From: Geodermatophilus pulveris
GTDB taxonomy: Bacteria; Actinomycetota; Actinomycetes; Mycobacteriales; Geodermatophilaceae
DNA: 64,000 nt
Assembly: GCF_900188375.1 (NCBI RefSeq)
Contig: NZ_FZOO01000001.1
Location: forward strand, 248,001-312,000
Reading direction: 5' to 3'
Below the pieces are notes generated by a model. It did not search any database. It saw nothing but the letters and a program-made list of their open reading frames with translations, and was not told the DNA's origin. This document shows positions 34,126-41,912 of the stretch, piece by piece (the stretch's first letter is position 1; each line of letters starts with the position of its first letter). A program made the translations under genes and the position numbers.

Positions 34126-36332
34126 GCGGCATCCCCGACTTCGGCTCCGTCGACCTGGGCCGGCCCGCGGCCGGCTCGTCGGCCGACGACTGGGCCAAGG
34201 CGTTCAAGGAGACCAGCGGCCGCGGCGTGGAGGAGGCGACCTGGGAGACCCCGGAGGGCATCGCCGTCCCGCCGCTGTTCACCCCGGCGGACCTGCGGGG
34301 GCTGGACTTCCTGGAGACCTACCCGGGCGCCCCGCCGTACCTGCGCGGGCCCTACCCGACGATGTACACCACCCAGCCGTGGACGGTCCGCCAGTACGCG
34401 GGCTTCTCCACCGCCACGGAGTCCAACGCCTTCTACCGGCGCAACCTCGCCGCCGGGCAGAAGGGCCTGTCGGTGGCCTTCGACCTGCCCACCCACCGCG
34501 GCTACGACTCCGACCACCCGCGGGTGGTGGGCGACGTCGGCATGGCCGGGGTGGCCATCGACTCGATCCTGGACATGCGGCAGCTGTTCGACGGCATCCC
34601 GCTGGACCGGATGAGCGTCTCGATGACCATGAACGGCGCGGTGCTGCCCGTGCTCGCGCTCTACGTGCTGGCCGCGGAGGAGCAGGGGGTGGCGCCGGAG
34701 CAGCTCACCGGGACCATCCAGAACGACATCCTCAAGGAGTTCATGGTCCGCAACACCTACATCTACCCGCCCAAGCCGTCGATGCAGATCATCAGCGACA
34801 TCTTCGCGTTCACCTCCCAGCAGATGCCGCGGTTCAACTCGATCTCCATCTCCGGCTACCACATCCAGGAGGCCGGGGCGACGGCCGACCTGGAGCTGGC
34901 GTACACGCTGGCCGACGGCGTGGAGTACCTGGCGGCGGGCAAGGACGCCGGGATCGACGTCGACGGGTTCGCGCCGCGGTTGAGCTTCTTCTGGGCGATC
35001 GGCATGAACTTCTTCATGGAGGTCGCCAAGCTGCGCGCCGGGCGGCTGCTGTGGGCCCGGCTCGTGCAGGAGGCCGGCGGGCGGAACCCCAAGTCGCTGG
35101 CGCTGCGCACCCACTCGCAGACCTCGGGCTGGTCGCTGACCGCGCAGGACGTCTACAACAACGTCGTCCGCACCTGCCTGGAGGCCATGGCCGCCACCCA
35201 GGGGCACACCCAGTCGCTGCACACCAACGCCCTCGACGAGGCGCTGGCGCTGCCCACCGACTTCTCCGCCCGGATCGCCCGCAACACCCAGCTGCTGCTG
35301 CAGCAGGAGTCCGGGACGACGCGGGTCATCGACCCGTGGGGCGGCTCGGCCTACGTGGAGCGGCTGACCTACGACCTGGCCCGGCGCGCCTGGGCGCACA
35401 TCGAGGAGGTCGCCGAGCACGGCGGCATGGCGCAGGCCATCGACGACGGCATCCCGAAGCTGCGCATCGAGGAGGCCGCCGCCCGCACCCAGGCGCGCAT
35501 CGACTCCGGCCGCCAGCCGGTGATCGGCGTCAACAAGTACCGGGTGGAGGCCGACGAGGCGATCGAGGTGCTGCGGGTCGACAACGCCGACGTGCTCGCC
35601 CAGCAGAAGGCCAAGCTGGCCGAGCTGCGGTCCTCCCGGGACGCCGCCGCCGTGCAGGAGGCGCTGCGCCGGCTCACCGACGCCGCCCGCGCGGCCGCCG
35701 AGGGACGCCGCGGCGGCGAGCTGGACGCCAACCTGCTCAAGCTGGCCGTCGACGCGGCGCGGGCCCGGGCGACCGTCGGGGAGATCTCCGACGCGCTGGA
35801 GGAGGTCTACGGGCGGCACGCCGGGCAGGTGCGCACCATCTCCGGGGTGTACCGCGAGGAGGCGGGGGCGTCCGGCCCGATGGAGGAGTCCCGGCGGATG
35901 GCCGAGGCGTTCGCCGAGGCCGAGGGACGCCGGCCGCGCATCCTGGTCGCCAAGATGGGCCAGGACGGCCACGACCGCGGGCAGAAGGTCATCGCGACCG
36001 CCTTCGCCGACCTCGGCTTCGACGTCGACGTGGGGCCGCTGTTCCAGACGCCGGAGGAGGTCGCCCGGCAGGCGGTGGAGGCCGACGTGCACGTCGTCGG
36101 CGTCTCCTCGCTGGCCGCCGGGCACCTGACGCTGGTGCCCGCGCTGAAGCAGGCGCTGGCCGACCTGGGGGCCGACGACGTGCTCATCGTGGTCGGCGGG
36201 GTGATCCCGCCCGACGACGTCCCGACGCTGCGCGAGATGGGTGCCGCCGCGGTCTTCCCGCCCGGCACGGTCATCGCCGAGGCGGCGCAGGAGCTGCTGC
36301 GCACGCTGTCGGCCCAGCTCGGGCACGGCTGA
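34122..36332 (+). CDS. mutB: Methylmalonyl-CoA mutase large (alpha) subunit
   Basis: Catalytic, adenosylcobalamin-binding subunit, 736 residues. The barrel has [37 protein letters not shown] and [15 protein letters not shown]. The C-terminal B12 domain has DGHDRG (DxHxxG, near residue 615) with [11 protein letters not shown] and [13 protein letters not shown] 34122 overlaps mutA. Normally followed closely by meaB; here a 150-bp repeat-rich spacer intervenes. Confidence 0.97.
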   Translation: MSGIPDFGSVDLGRPAAGSSADDWAKAFKETSGRGVEEATWETPEGIAVPPLFTPADLRGLDFLETYPGAPPYLRGPYPTMYTTQPWTVRQYAGFSTATESNAFYRRNLAAGQKGLSVAFDLPTHRGYDSDHPRVVGDVGMAGVAIDSILDMRQLFDGIPLDRMSVSMTMNGAVLPVLALYVLAAEEQGVAPEQLTGTIQNDILKEFMVRNTYIYPPKPSMQIISDIFAFTSQQMPRFNSISISGYHIQEAGATADLELAYTLADGVEYLAAGKDAGIDVDGFAPRLSFFWAIGMNFFMEVAKLRAGRLLWARLVQEAGGRNPKSLALRTHSQTSGWSLTAQDVYNNVVRTCLEAMAATQGHTQSLHTNALDEALALPTDFSARIARNTQLLLQQESGTTRVIDPWGGSAYVERLTYDLARRAWAHIEEVAEHGGMAQAIDDGIPKLRIEEAAARTQARIDSGRQPVIGVNKYRVEADEAIEVLRVDNADVLAQQKAKLAELRSSRDAAAVQEALRRLTDAARAAAEGRRGGELDANLLKLAVDAARARATVGEISDALEEVYGRHAGQVRTISGVYREEAGASGPMEESRRMAEAFAEAEGRRPRILVAKMGQDGHDRGQKVIATAFADLGFDVDVGPLFQTPEEVARQAVEADVHVVGVSSLAAGHLTLVPALKQALADLGADDVLIVVGGVIPPDDVPTLREMGAAAVFPPGTVIAEAAQELLRTLSAQLGHG

Positions 36333-36344
36333 GCGGACAGGCGT

Positions 36345-36482
36345 GTGAGCATCGCAGCGAGGTGCCCGGAGCCGACAGGGAGCGAGCATCGCAGCGAGCG
36401 CCAGCGAGCGAGGAGCGGAGTGACCGCGGAGGCGACGGATGGCGTCGAGCGAGGAGCGGAGCGCGCCGCGGGAGCGAAGGAG
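36345..36482 (+). repeat. GAGCGAGGAGCGGAG repeat cluster between mutB and meaB
   Basis: The spacer contains GTGAGCATCGCAGC (36345-36358), a second GAGCATCGCAGCGAG at about 36384, GCGAGCGAGGAGCGGAG (36404-36420) and CGAGCGAGGAGCGGAGCG (36446-36463). The last 18-mer matches 27136-27153 exactly in reverse complement. The final repeat-like stretch GGAGCGAAGGAG supplies the only Shine-Dalgarno-like sequence before meaB. Confidence 0.75.
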
Positions 36483-36484
36483 TA

Positions 36485-37480
36485 GTGGCCCGAGCGGTCG
36501 ACGTCCCGGCTCTGACGGAGGGGGTGCTCGGGGGAGACCGGCGGGCGGTGGCGCGCGCCATCACGCTGGTCGAGTCCCACCGCCCCGAGCACCGGGAGCA
36601 GGCGCAGGAGCTGCTGGTCGAGCTGCTGCCGCACATCGGCGGGGCCCGGCGGGTGGGGATCAGCGGCGTGCCCGGGGTGGGCAAGTCCACCTTCATCGAC
36701 CAGCTCGGGGTGACCCTGACCGCGGCCGGGTCGCGGGTCGCCGTCCTCGCCGTCGACCCGTCGTCGGCCCGCTCCGGCGGGTCGATCCTCGGGGACAAGA
36801 CCCGCATGGCGCGGCTGGCCGTCGACCCCGCGGCGTTCGTCCGGCCCTCCCCGACGTCGGGCACGCTCGGCGGGGTCGCGCAGGCCACCCGAGAGTCGAT
36901 GGTCGTCGTCGAGGCGGCCGGCTACGACGTCGTCCTGGTGGAGACCGTCGGCGTCGGGCAGTCGGAGATCACCGTCGCGGAGATGGTCGACTCCTTCCTG
37001 TTCCTGACGCTGGCCCGCACCGGTGACCAGCTGCAGGGCATCAAGCGCGGCATCCTGGAGATCGCCGACGTGATCGCGGTCAACAAGGCCGACGGGGACC
37101 AGGCGATGCCCGCCCGCAAGGCCGCCCGCGAGCTGGCCGGGGCGATCCGGATGCTGCGCGGCGCGGGGGAGGACTGGGACGTCCCGGTGCTCACCTGCGC
37201 CGGGCTCACCGGCGAGGGGCTCGACGAGGTGTGGACCAAGCTGGTCGAGCACCAGGAGCGGGCGCGCGCGTCCGGGGCCTTCGAGCAGCGGCGGCGGTCG
37301 CAGCAGGTCCGCTGGACCCGCCAGCTGGTGCGCGACGGGCTGGAGCACCGGCTGCGCGCGCACCCCGGCGTCCGCGCCGCCGCACCGGAGCTGGAGGAGG
37401 CGGTGCTGGCCGGCGAGCTCACCCCCGCGCTGGCCGCCCGCCAGCTCCTGGAGACCTTCCTCGCCACGCCGGAGGTGTGA
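36485..37480 (+). CDS. meaB: Methylmalonyl-CoA mutase-associated GTPase
   Basis: G3E-family GTPase that protects and reloads the mutase with cofactor. The 331-residue protein has Walker A GVPGVGKST at about 61-69, AVDPSSARSGGSILGDKTRM, VETVGVGQSE (G3 region), and NKADGD (G4). A C-terminal helical dimerisation arm follows. GTG 36485 is a compromise: AAGGAG ends only 2 bases before it, an unusually short spacing, but the conserved N-terminus (LTEGVLGGDRRAVARAI) starts just after. Confidence 0.93.
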   Translation: MARAVDVPALTEGVLGGDRRAVARAITLVESHRPEHREQAQELLVELLPHIGGARRVGISGVPGVGKSTFIDQLGVTLTAAGSRVAVLAVDPSSARSGGSILGDKTRMARLAVDPAAFVRPSPTSGTLGGVAQATRESMVVVEAAGYDVVLVETVGVGQSEITVAEMVDSFLFLTLARTGDQLQGIKRGILEIADVIAVNKADGDQAMPARKAARELAGAIRMLRGAGEDWDVPVLTCAGLTGEGLDEVWTKLVEHQERARASGAFEQRRRSQQVRWTRQLVRDGLEHRLRAHPGVRAAAPELEEAVLAGELTPALAARQLLETFLATPEV

Positions 37481-37497
37481 GGGCCGTCACCGGTCGC

Positions 37498-37503
37498 TAG
37501 CGT
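37498..37503 (+). promoter_or_regulatory. -10 box TAGCGT for the MetX-like gene
   Basis: TAGCGT lies 7 nt before GTG 37511, with no Shine-Dalgarno between. Confidence 0.6.
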
Positions 37504-37510
37504 CCGACCC

Positions 37511-38566
37511 GTGCCGATCGACAACCCGTACTACTCCGCCGCCGTCCACGGTGACTACCAGGTCGCCGACATCGGCGACCTCGCGCTCGAGGAGGGGGCC
37601 ACCCTCCGCGGCTGCCAGCTGGCCTACCAGACGCTGGGCACGCTGAACGCCGCCAAGGACAACGCGGTGCTGGTCACCAGCTGGTACTCCGGCAACCACT
37701 CGATCATGCGGGACACCTACGTCGGCGCGGGCCGGGCGATCGACCCCGCCGAGCACTTCGTCGTCCTGGTCAACCAGCTCGGCAGCGGGCTGGGCACCTC
37801 GCCGCACAACACGGCCGGGCCCTACGGGCGGGCCCGCTTCCCGCGGGTGCGCATCGGGGACGACGTGGTGGCCCAGGAGCGGCTGCTGCGCGAGGTGCTC
37901 GGCGTGGAGGAGCTGGCGCTGGTCTTCGGCGGGTCGATGGGCGCCCAGCAGACCTACGAGTGGGCCGTGCGGTTCCCCGACCGGGTCAAGCGGGCCGCCC
38001 CGCTCGCCGGGACCGCGCGCAGCTACCAGCACTGCATCCTGTTCAGCCAGACGCTGGTCGACGCCCTCACCTCCGACCCCGGCTACGCCGGGGGCTGGTA
38101 CCGCGACAGCGAGGACGTCCGCGGCGGGCTGCAGCGGCACGCCGGCCTGTTCGCGCTGTACGTGCTGTCCAACGACTTCTGGACCGGGGAGCACTGGCGG
38201 GCGCTGGGGTTCAGCTCGCCGGAGGACTTCGTCACCGGCTTCCTGGAGGCCTACTTCCAGCCGATGGACGCCGGCGACCTGCTCACCCAGGCCTGGAAGT
38301 GGCAGCGCGGCGACGTGAGCCGGCACACCGGCGGGGACCTCGCCGCGGCGCTGGGCCGGATCACCGCGAAGACGGTGGTCATGCCCATCAGCACCGACCG
38401 GTTCTTCCCGCCGGAGGACTGCGCCGCCGAGCAGGCACTGGTCCCGGGCAGCGAGCTGCGGGTCATCGAGGACGTGCACGGCCACGCCTCGCTGTTCGGG
38501 CTGACCCCGGCCTACCTGGAGCAGGTGGACGACGCGCTGCGGAGCCTGCTCGCGACCGACACCTGA
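37511..38566 (+). CDS. Homoserine O-acetyltransferase-like alpha/beta hydrolase
   Basis: Alpha/beta-hydrolase fold of the MetX family, 351 residues. Nucleophile elbow GGSMGAQQTYEW, preceded by NQLGSGLGTSP; acid in STDRFFPPED; His in DVHGHASLFG. Genuine MetX proteins carry GGSMGGMQ at the elbow; the Ala-Gln-Gln variant here is common among uncharacterised relatives, so homoserine acetylation is not assured. Leaderless start. A 66-bp palindromic repeat follows about 60 bases after the stop. Confidence 0.75.
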   Translation: MPIDNPYYSAAVHGDYQVADIGDLALEEGATLRGCQLAYQTLGTLNAAKDNAVLVTSWYSGNHSIMRDTYVGAGRAIDPAEHFVVLVNQLGSGLGTSPHNTAGPYGRARFPRVRIGDDVVAQERLLREVLGVEELALVFGGSMGAQQTYEWAVRFPDRVKRAAPLAGTARSYQHCILFSQTLVDALTSDPGYAGGWYRDSEDVRGGLQRHAGLFALYVLSNDFWTGEHWRALGFSSPEDFVTGFLEAYFQPMDAGDLLTQAWKWQRGDVSRHTGGDLAAALGRITAKTVVMPISTDRFFPPEDCAAEQALVPGSELRVIEDVHGHASLFGLTPAYLEQVDDALRSLLATDT

Positions 38567-38625
38567 CCGCCGGTCTCCGCTGCCTGCCCTCTCTGCCGCC
38601 CCCTCTCCTCGCGACCTCTCCTCGC

Positions 38626-38691
38626 GATCATGGGCTCAAGGAAGCGACACGCGGCGCCGAGGCGGTGTGTCGCTTCCCGGAGGCCGTGATC
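38626..38691 (+). repeat. 66-bp palindromic repeat, copy 2
   Basis: GATCATG to CGTGATC ends, with arms GGAAGCGACAC and GTGTCGCTTCC pairing perfectly around a GC-rich centre. By hand about 50 of 66 positions match copy 3 in the same orientation. A tandem pair of the 13-mer CCTCTCCTCGCGA (38602-38627) abuts its left end. It lies just before the frameshifted AbiEi-like gene. Confidence 0.8.
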
Positions 38692-38765
38692 GTCGGGCGT
38701 CCACAGGACGGCGGTGATCCACAGAAGCCGCTGGCGACGTCCGCTCCACCGCGCGGGGTCCGACG

Positions 38766-39682
38766 GTGCCGGGCATGGACTTCGCCCTCTACCGCCTCAT
38801 CGCCGCCCAGGGCGGGGTGTTCACGACCTCCCAGGCTCTCGACCACTGCGGTGACACCGGGCTCCGCGCGCTCGTCCGCAGCGGCCGGTGGCGCCGTAGC
38901 CGGTACCGCGGGGTCCTGGTCGGCGGCGAGGTCCCGGACACGCCCGCCCTGCTGGTGCGTGCCGCGGCGCTCGCGGTCGGCGGCGACCTGGTCGCGTGCC
39001 ACTCGACGGCGGCCGCCCTGTGGGGCTTCGACGTCCTCGGCCCCGGGACGCTGCACTTCCTCGGCCCGCCGGAGGTGGGCAACCGCCGCCGGCCGGGCAT
39101 CCAGGTCCACCCGTCGTCCCTCGGGACGGAGGACGCGGTCCTGGTCGACGGCGTCTGGTGCACCCCGGCGGCCCGGACCGCGTGCGACGTGGTGCGGCTG
39201 ACGCCGGCCATCGACGGGCTGGCCACGCTGGACGCCGCACTGCGCTCCGGCTCCTGCACCCGGGAGCAGCTGGCCGGCGCGGCGGAGGCCCAGGCCGGGC
39301 TGCGGCAGGTGGCCGGCTGCGGCGCCTGGTGCCGCACGCCGACCCACGCATCGACTCCCCGATGGAGTCCCGGATGCGCTGGCGGTTCCTCGACGCCGGG
39401 TTCCCGGCGCCGGACCTGCAGGTCGAGGTGGCGGCGGGTGGCCGTGCCCGGTGGCTGGACCTCGGCTGGCGTGCGGAGCGGGTCGGCGCGGAGTTCGACG
39501 GTCAGGAGTCGCACATGACGCCGCAGCAGCTGCGCGACGACCGGCACCGGCACAACTGGCTGACCGAGCACCGCTGGACGCTGCTGCACTTCACCGGTGC
39601 CGACGTCTACCGCGGCCACCGGCAGATGCTCGCCGTCACCGCCCGGGCACTCGGCCTGCGGCCCGGCAGCTGGCGATCATGA
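38766..39682 (+). pseudogene. Frameshifted AbiEi N-terminal/DUF559-like gene
   Basis: One protein split over two frames. Residues from GTG 38766 (ATG 38775 is alternative) show an AbiEi-type winged helix, QGGVFTTSQALDHCGDTGLRALVRSGRWRRSRYRGV, given here in outline, then CHSTAAALWGFDVLG. Near 39314 the frame must gain one base: in the next frame the sequence continues RRLVPHADPRIDSPMESRMR, then a nuclease-like LDLGWRAERVGAEFDG. Restoring one C (GTGGCC-CGG) gives a family-like protein of about 305 residues. Relatives are antitoxin-like or of unknown function. The stop TGA (39680-39682) lies inside repeat copy 3. A sequencing error cannot be excluded. Confidence 0.7.
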
Positions 39683-39740
39683 GGTCCGGGAAGCGACACC
39701 CCGCGCCTGACCGGCGCGTCGCATTCCGGAGTCCATGATC
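39675..39740 (+). repeat. 66-bp palindromic repeat, copy 3
   Basis: GATCATG to CATGATC ends with GGGAAGCGAC on the left and GTCGCATTCC on the right; exactly 66 bases like the other copies and in the same orientation as copy 2. It overlaps the end of the frameshifted gene and supplies its stop codon. Confidence 0.8.
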
Positions 39741-39775
39741 GCGGCGGAGGGGGGAACGGGCAGCGGGGGCGGGGG

Positions 39776-40246
39776 TCAGACGCCGGTGGAGCGGCACTCC
39801 CGGGCGCGGAGGTCGGCGAGGTAGTCGTCCGGGGCGCCGGCGGCCTCGGCGGCGTCCGCCAGCGCCCCCAGGTACCGCGCCGAGGGGAGCCCGCCCTCGA
39901 AGGCGTCCAGCACGTAGACGTAGGCCACCCGGTCGCCGGTGAGCGTGTGCACCCGCAGGTTGAGCTTCCGGTACAGCCCCAGGTCGGCCCCCTCCCAGGC
40001 GTCGAGCGCCGCCTCGTCGGCCTCGGTCAGGTCGTAGAGGGCGACGAAGACGCCGGGGGACGGCGACCGGCCCGCGGCGTCGTCCGGGACGACGGTGGCC
40101 AGCGCACCCTCCCAGCCGAACTCCTCGCCGCCGAAGGTCAGCCGCCAGCCGGTGATCCAGCCGGTCCCGGCGTGCGGGGAGGAGGGGCAGCGCCGGAGCA
40201 TCTGGGCGGGGTCCATGTTCGACCCGTAGGCGGCGTAGAGGCCCAT
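39776..40246 (-). CDS. Gamma-glutamylcyclotransferase-fold protein
   Basis: GGCT-like fold (PF13772/PF06094 type), which releases 5-oxoproline from gamma-glutamyl compounds in characterised members. The 156-residue protein begins with the diagnostic YAAYGSNMDPAQM, followed by GWEGALATVVPDD, GVFVALYDLTEADEAALDAWEG with the catalytic Glu region, YRKLNLRV and AYVYVLDAFEGGLPSARYL. ATG 40246 has a TAGGCT box 8 nt upstream (minus strand) and a clean family N-terminus. Divergent from lpdA. Confidence 0.85.
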   Translation of the reverse strand: MGLYAAYGSNMDPAQMLRRCPSSPHAGTGWITGWRLTFGGEEFGWEGALATVVPDDAAGRSPSPGVFVALYDLTEADEAALDAWEGADLGLYRKLNLRVHTLTGDRVAYVYVLDAFEGGLPSARYLGALADAAEAAGAPDDYLADLRARECRSTGV

Positions 40247-40254
40247 CACCGGCC

Positions 40255-40260
40255 AGCCTA
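40255..40260 (-). promoter_or_regulatory. -10 box TAGGCT for the gamma-glutamylcyclotransferase gene
   Basis: TAGGCT (40260 to 40255) lies 8 nt before ATG 40246; leaderless arrangement. Confidence 0.55.
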
Positions 40261-40362
40261 CGGCGGTGTGGTGAGACCCTCGCTGCGAGTTCGACCACGC
40301 CGTCGTCCGCAACGGGGACAATGACCGGCAGGACGTGTCCGCAGCGCACCCGAAGGACTCCC

Positions 40363-41766
40363 ATGACGCGCATCGTGATCATCGGCGGCGGACCGGCCGG
40401 CTACGAGGCCGCGCTGGTCGCCGCATCCCTCGGTGCGCAGGTCACCGTGGTGGAGCGCGACGGCGTCGGCGGGGCGAGTGTGCTCACCGACTGCGTGCCC
40501 TCCAAGACCTTCATCGCCTCGGCCGGCGTGATGAGCAGCGTCCGCGACTCGACCGCCCTCGGCGTGCGCGGCTCGGAGCTCGGCGCCGTGGGCATCGACC
40601 TGGTCGCGGTGAACCAGCGGGTCAAGGGCCTGGCCGTGGCGCAGTCCGCCGACATCCGGGCCCGGCTGGTCGGCGAGGGCGTGCGCGTCCTCGCCGGGCA
40701 GGGCCGGCTGTCCGACGAGCGCCGCGGCCTGGTCGAGCACCGGGTCGAGGTGCTGGACGGCGACGGCTCGGTCACCGAGACGCTGGAGTGCGACGTCGTG
40801 CTCCTCGCCACCGGGGCCGACCCGCGCGTGCTGCCCGGCGCCGAGCCCGACCACGAGCGGATCCTCGACTGGCGCGACGTCTACGACATCCAGGAGATGC
40901 CCGAGCACCTGGTCGTCGTCGGCTCCGGCGTCACCGGCGCGGAGTTCGCCTCCGGCTACCTGGAGGCCGGCGTCCCGGTCACTCTGGTGTCCTCCCGCGA
41001 CCGGGTGCTGCCCGGCGAGGACTCCGACGCCGCCGAGGTGCTGGAGACCGTCTTCCAGTCCCGCGGCGGACGGCTGGAGCGCGGGCGCGCCGCCGCCGTC
41101 CGGCGCACCGAGAAGGGCGTCGTCGTCGAGCTGACCGACGGGCGCACCGTCGAGGGCTCGCACGCGCTGATGACCGTCGGGACCATGCCCAACACCGCCG
41201 GGCTGAACCTGGAGGGCACGGGCGTGGAGCTGGCGCCGTCCGGGCACGTCGTCGTCGACCGCGTCTCGCGCACCAGCGTGCCCGGCGTGTACGCCGCCGG
41301 CGACGTGACCGGGGTGTTCCAGCTGGCGTCGGTGGCGGCGATGCAGGGCCGGATCGCGATGTGGCACGCGCTCGGCGAGGCCGTCACGCCGATCCGGCTC
41401 AAGACGGTGTCGGCCAACGTCTTCACCCACCCGGAGATCGCCACCGTCGGCGTCCAGGAGAAGTCGATGCCCGAGGGCGCCGACATCGAGGTCGTCCGGC
41501 TGCCGCTGGCCACCAACGCGCGGGCCAAGATGGCCGACCTGCGCGACGGGTTCGTGAAGCTCTTCGCCCGCAAGGCGACCGGCGTGGTCGTCGGCGGCGT
41601 GGTGGTCGCCCCGGGGGCCTCCGAGCTGGTCCTGCCGATCGCGCTGGCGGTGACCAAGGGGCTGACGGTCAGCGACCTGGCGCAGACCTTCGCCATCTAC
41701 CCGTCGCTGTCCGGGTCCATCACCGAGGCCGGCCGGCGGCTGATGCGGGCCGACGCGCTGGCCTGA
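40363..41766 (+). CDS. lpdA: NAD(P)H-quinone dehydrogenase, LpdA-type flavoprotein
   Basis: Pyridine nucleotide-disulfide oxidoreductase fold, 467 residues, very similar in pattern to Mycobacterium LpdA (Rv3303c), an NAD(P)H:quinone reductase. FAD motif VIIGGGPAGYEAAL; NAD motif VVGSGVTGAEFASGYLEAG; YAAGDVTG; C-terminal IYPSLSGSITEAGRRLM. The redox-active pair is incomplete: in GGASVLTDCVPSK only Cys44 remains and Ser39 replaces the first Cys, which rules out lipoamide dehydrogenase chemistry. ATG 40363 starts directly at the flavin motif. Confidence 0.92.
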   Translation: MTRIVIIGGGPAGYEAALVAASLGAQVTVVERDGVGGASVLTDCVPSKTFIASAGVMSSVRDSTALGVRGSELGAVGIDLVAVNQRVKGLAVAQSADIRARLVGEGVRVLAGQGRLSDERRGLVEHRVEVLDGDGSVTETLECDVVLLATGADPRVLPGAEPDHERILDWRDVYDIQEMPEHLVVVGSGVTGAEFASGYLEAGVPVTLVSSRDRVLPGEDSDAAEVLETVFQSRGGRLERGRAAAVRRTEKGVVVELTDGRTVEGSHALMTVGTMPNTAGLNLEGTGVELAPSGHVVVDRVSRTSVPGVYAAGDVTGVFQLASVAAMQGRIAMWHALGEAVTPIRLKTVSANVFTHPEIATVGVQEKSMPEGADIEVVRLPLATNARAKMADLRDGFVKLFARKATGVVVGGVVVAPGASELVLPIALAVTKGLTVSDLAQTFAIYPSLSGSITEAGRRLMRADALA

Positions 41767-41836
41767 GCCGGGTGGGACGGCCGGGGAGCGTGGGACGCGC
41801 CTGACGGGACGGCTGCGGCACCCGGGGGTCGCGGGA

Positions 41837-41851
41837 CCGGTGTGACACCGG
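41837..41851. promoter_or_regulatory. 15-bp palindrome CCGGTGT-G-ACACCGG upstream of the metalloprotease gene
   Basis: Perfect palindrome 62 bases before the protease start and 70 after the lpdA stop. Could be an operator or a short terminator stem. Confidence 0.35.
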
Positions 41852-41912
41852 GTTCGACTGGATCCCCGGCCGCCGGTGCCGATGCGCGCGCGGGCCGCCG
41901 AGGACAGGGGGG

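Noticed and set aside
38626-39740. Repeat-gene-repeat as an insertion sequence
   Set aside because: The enclosed gene shows AbiEi/DUF559-like features and no transposase motif, and no target-site duplication was seen.
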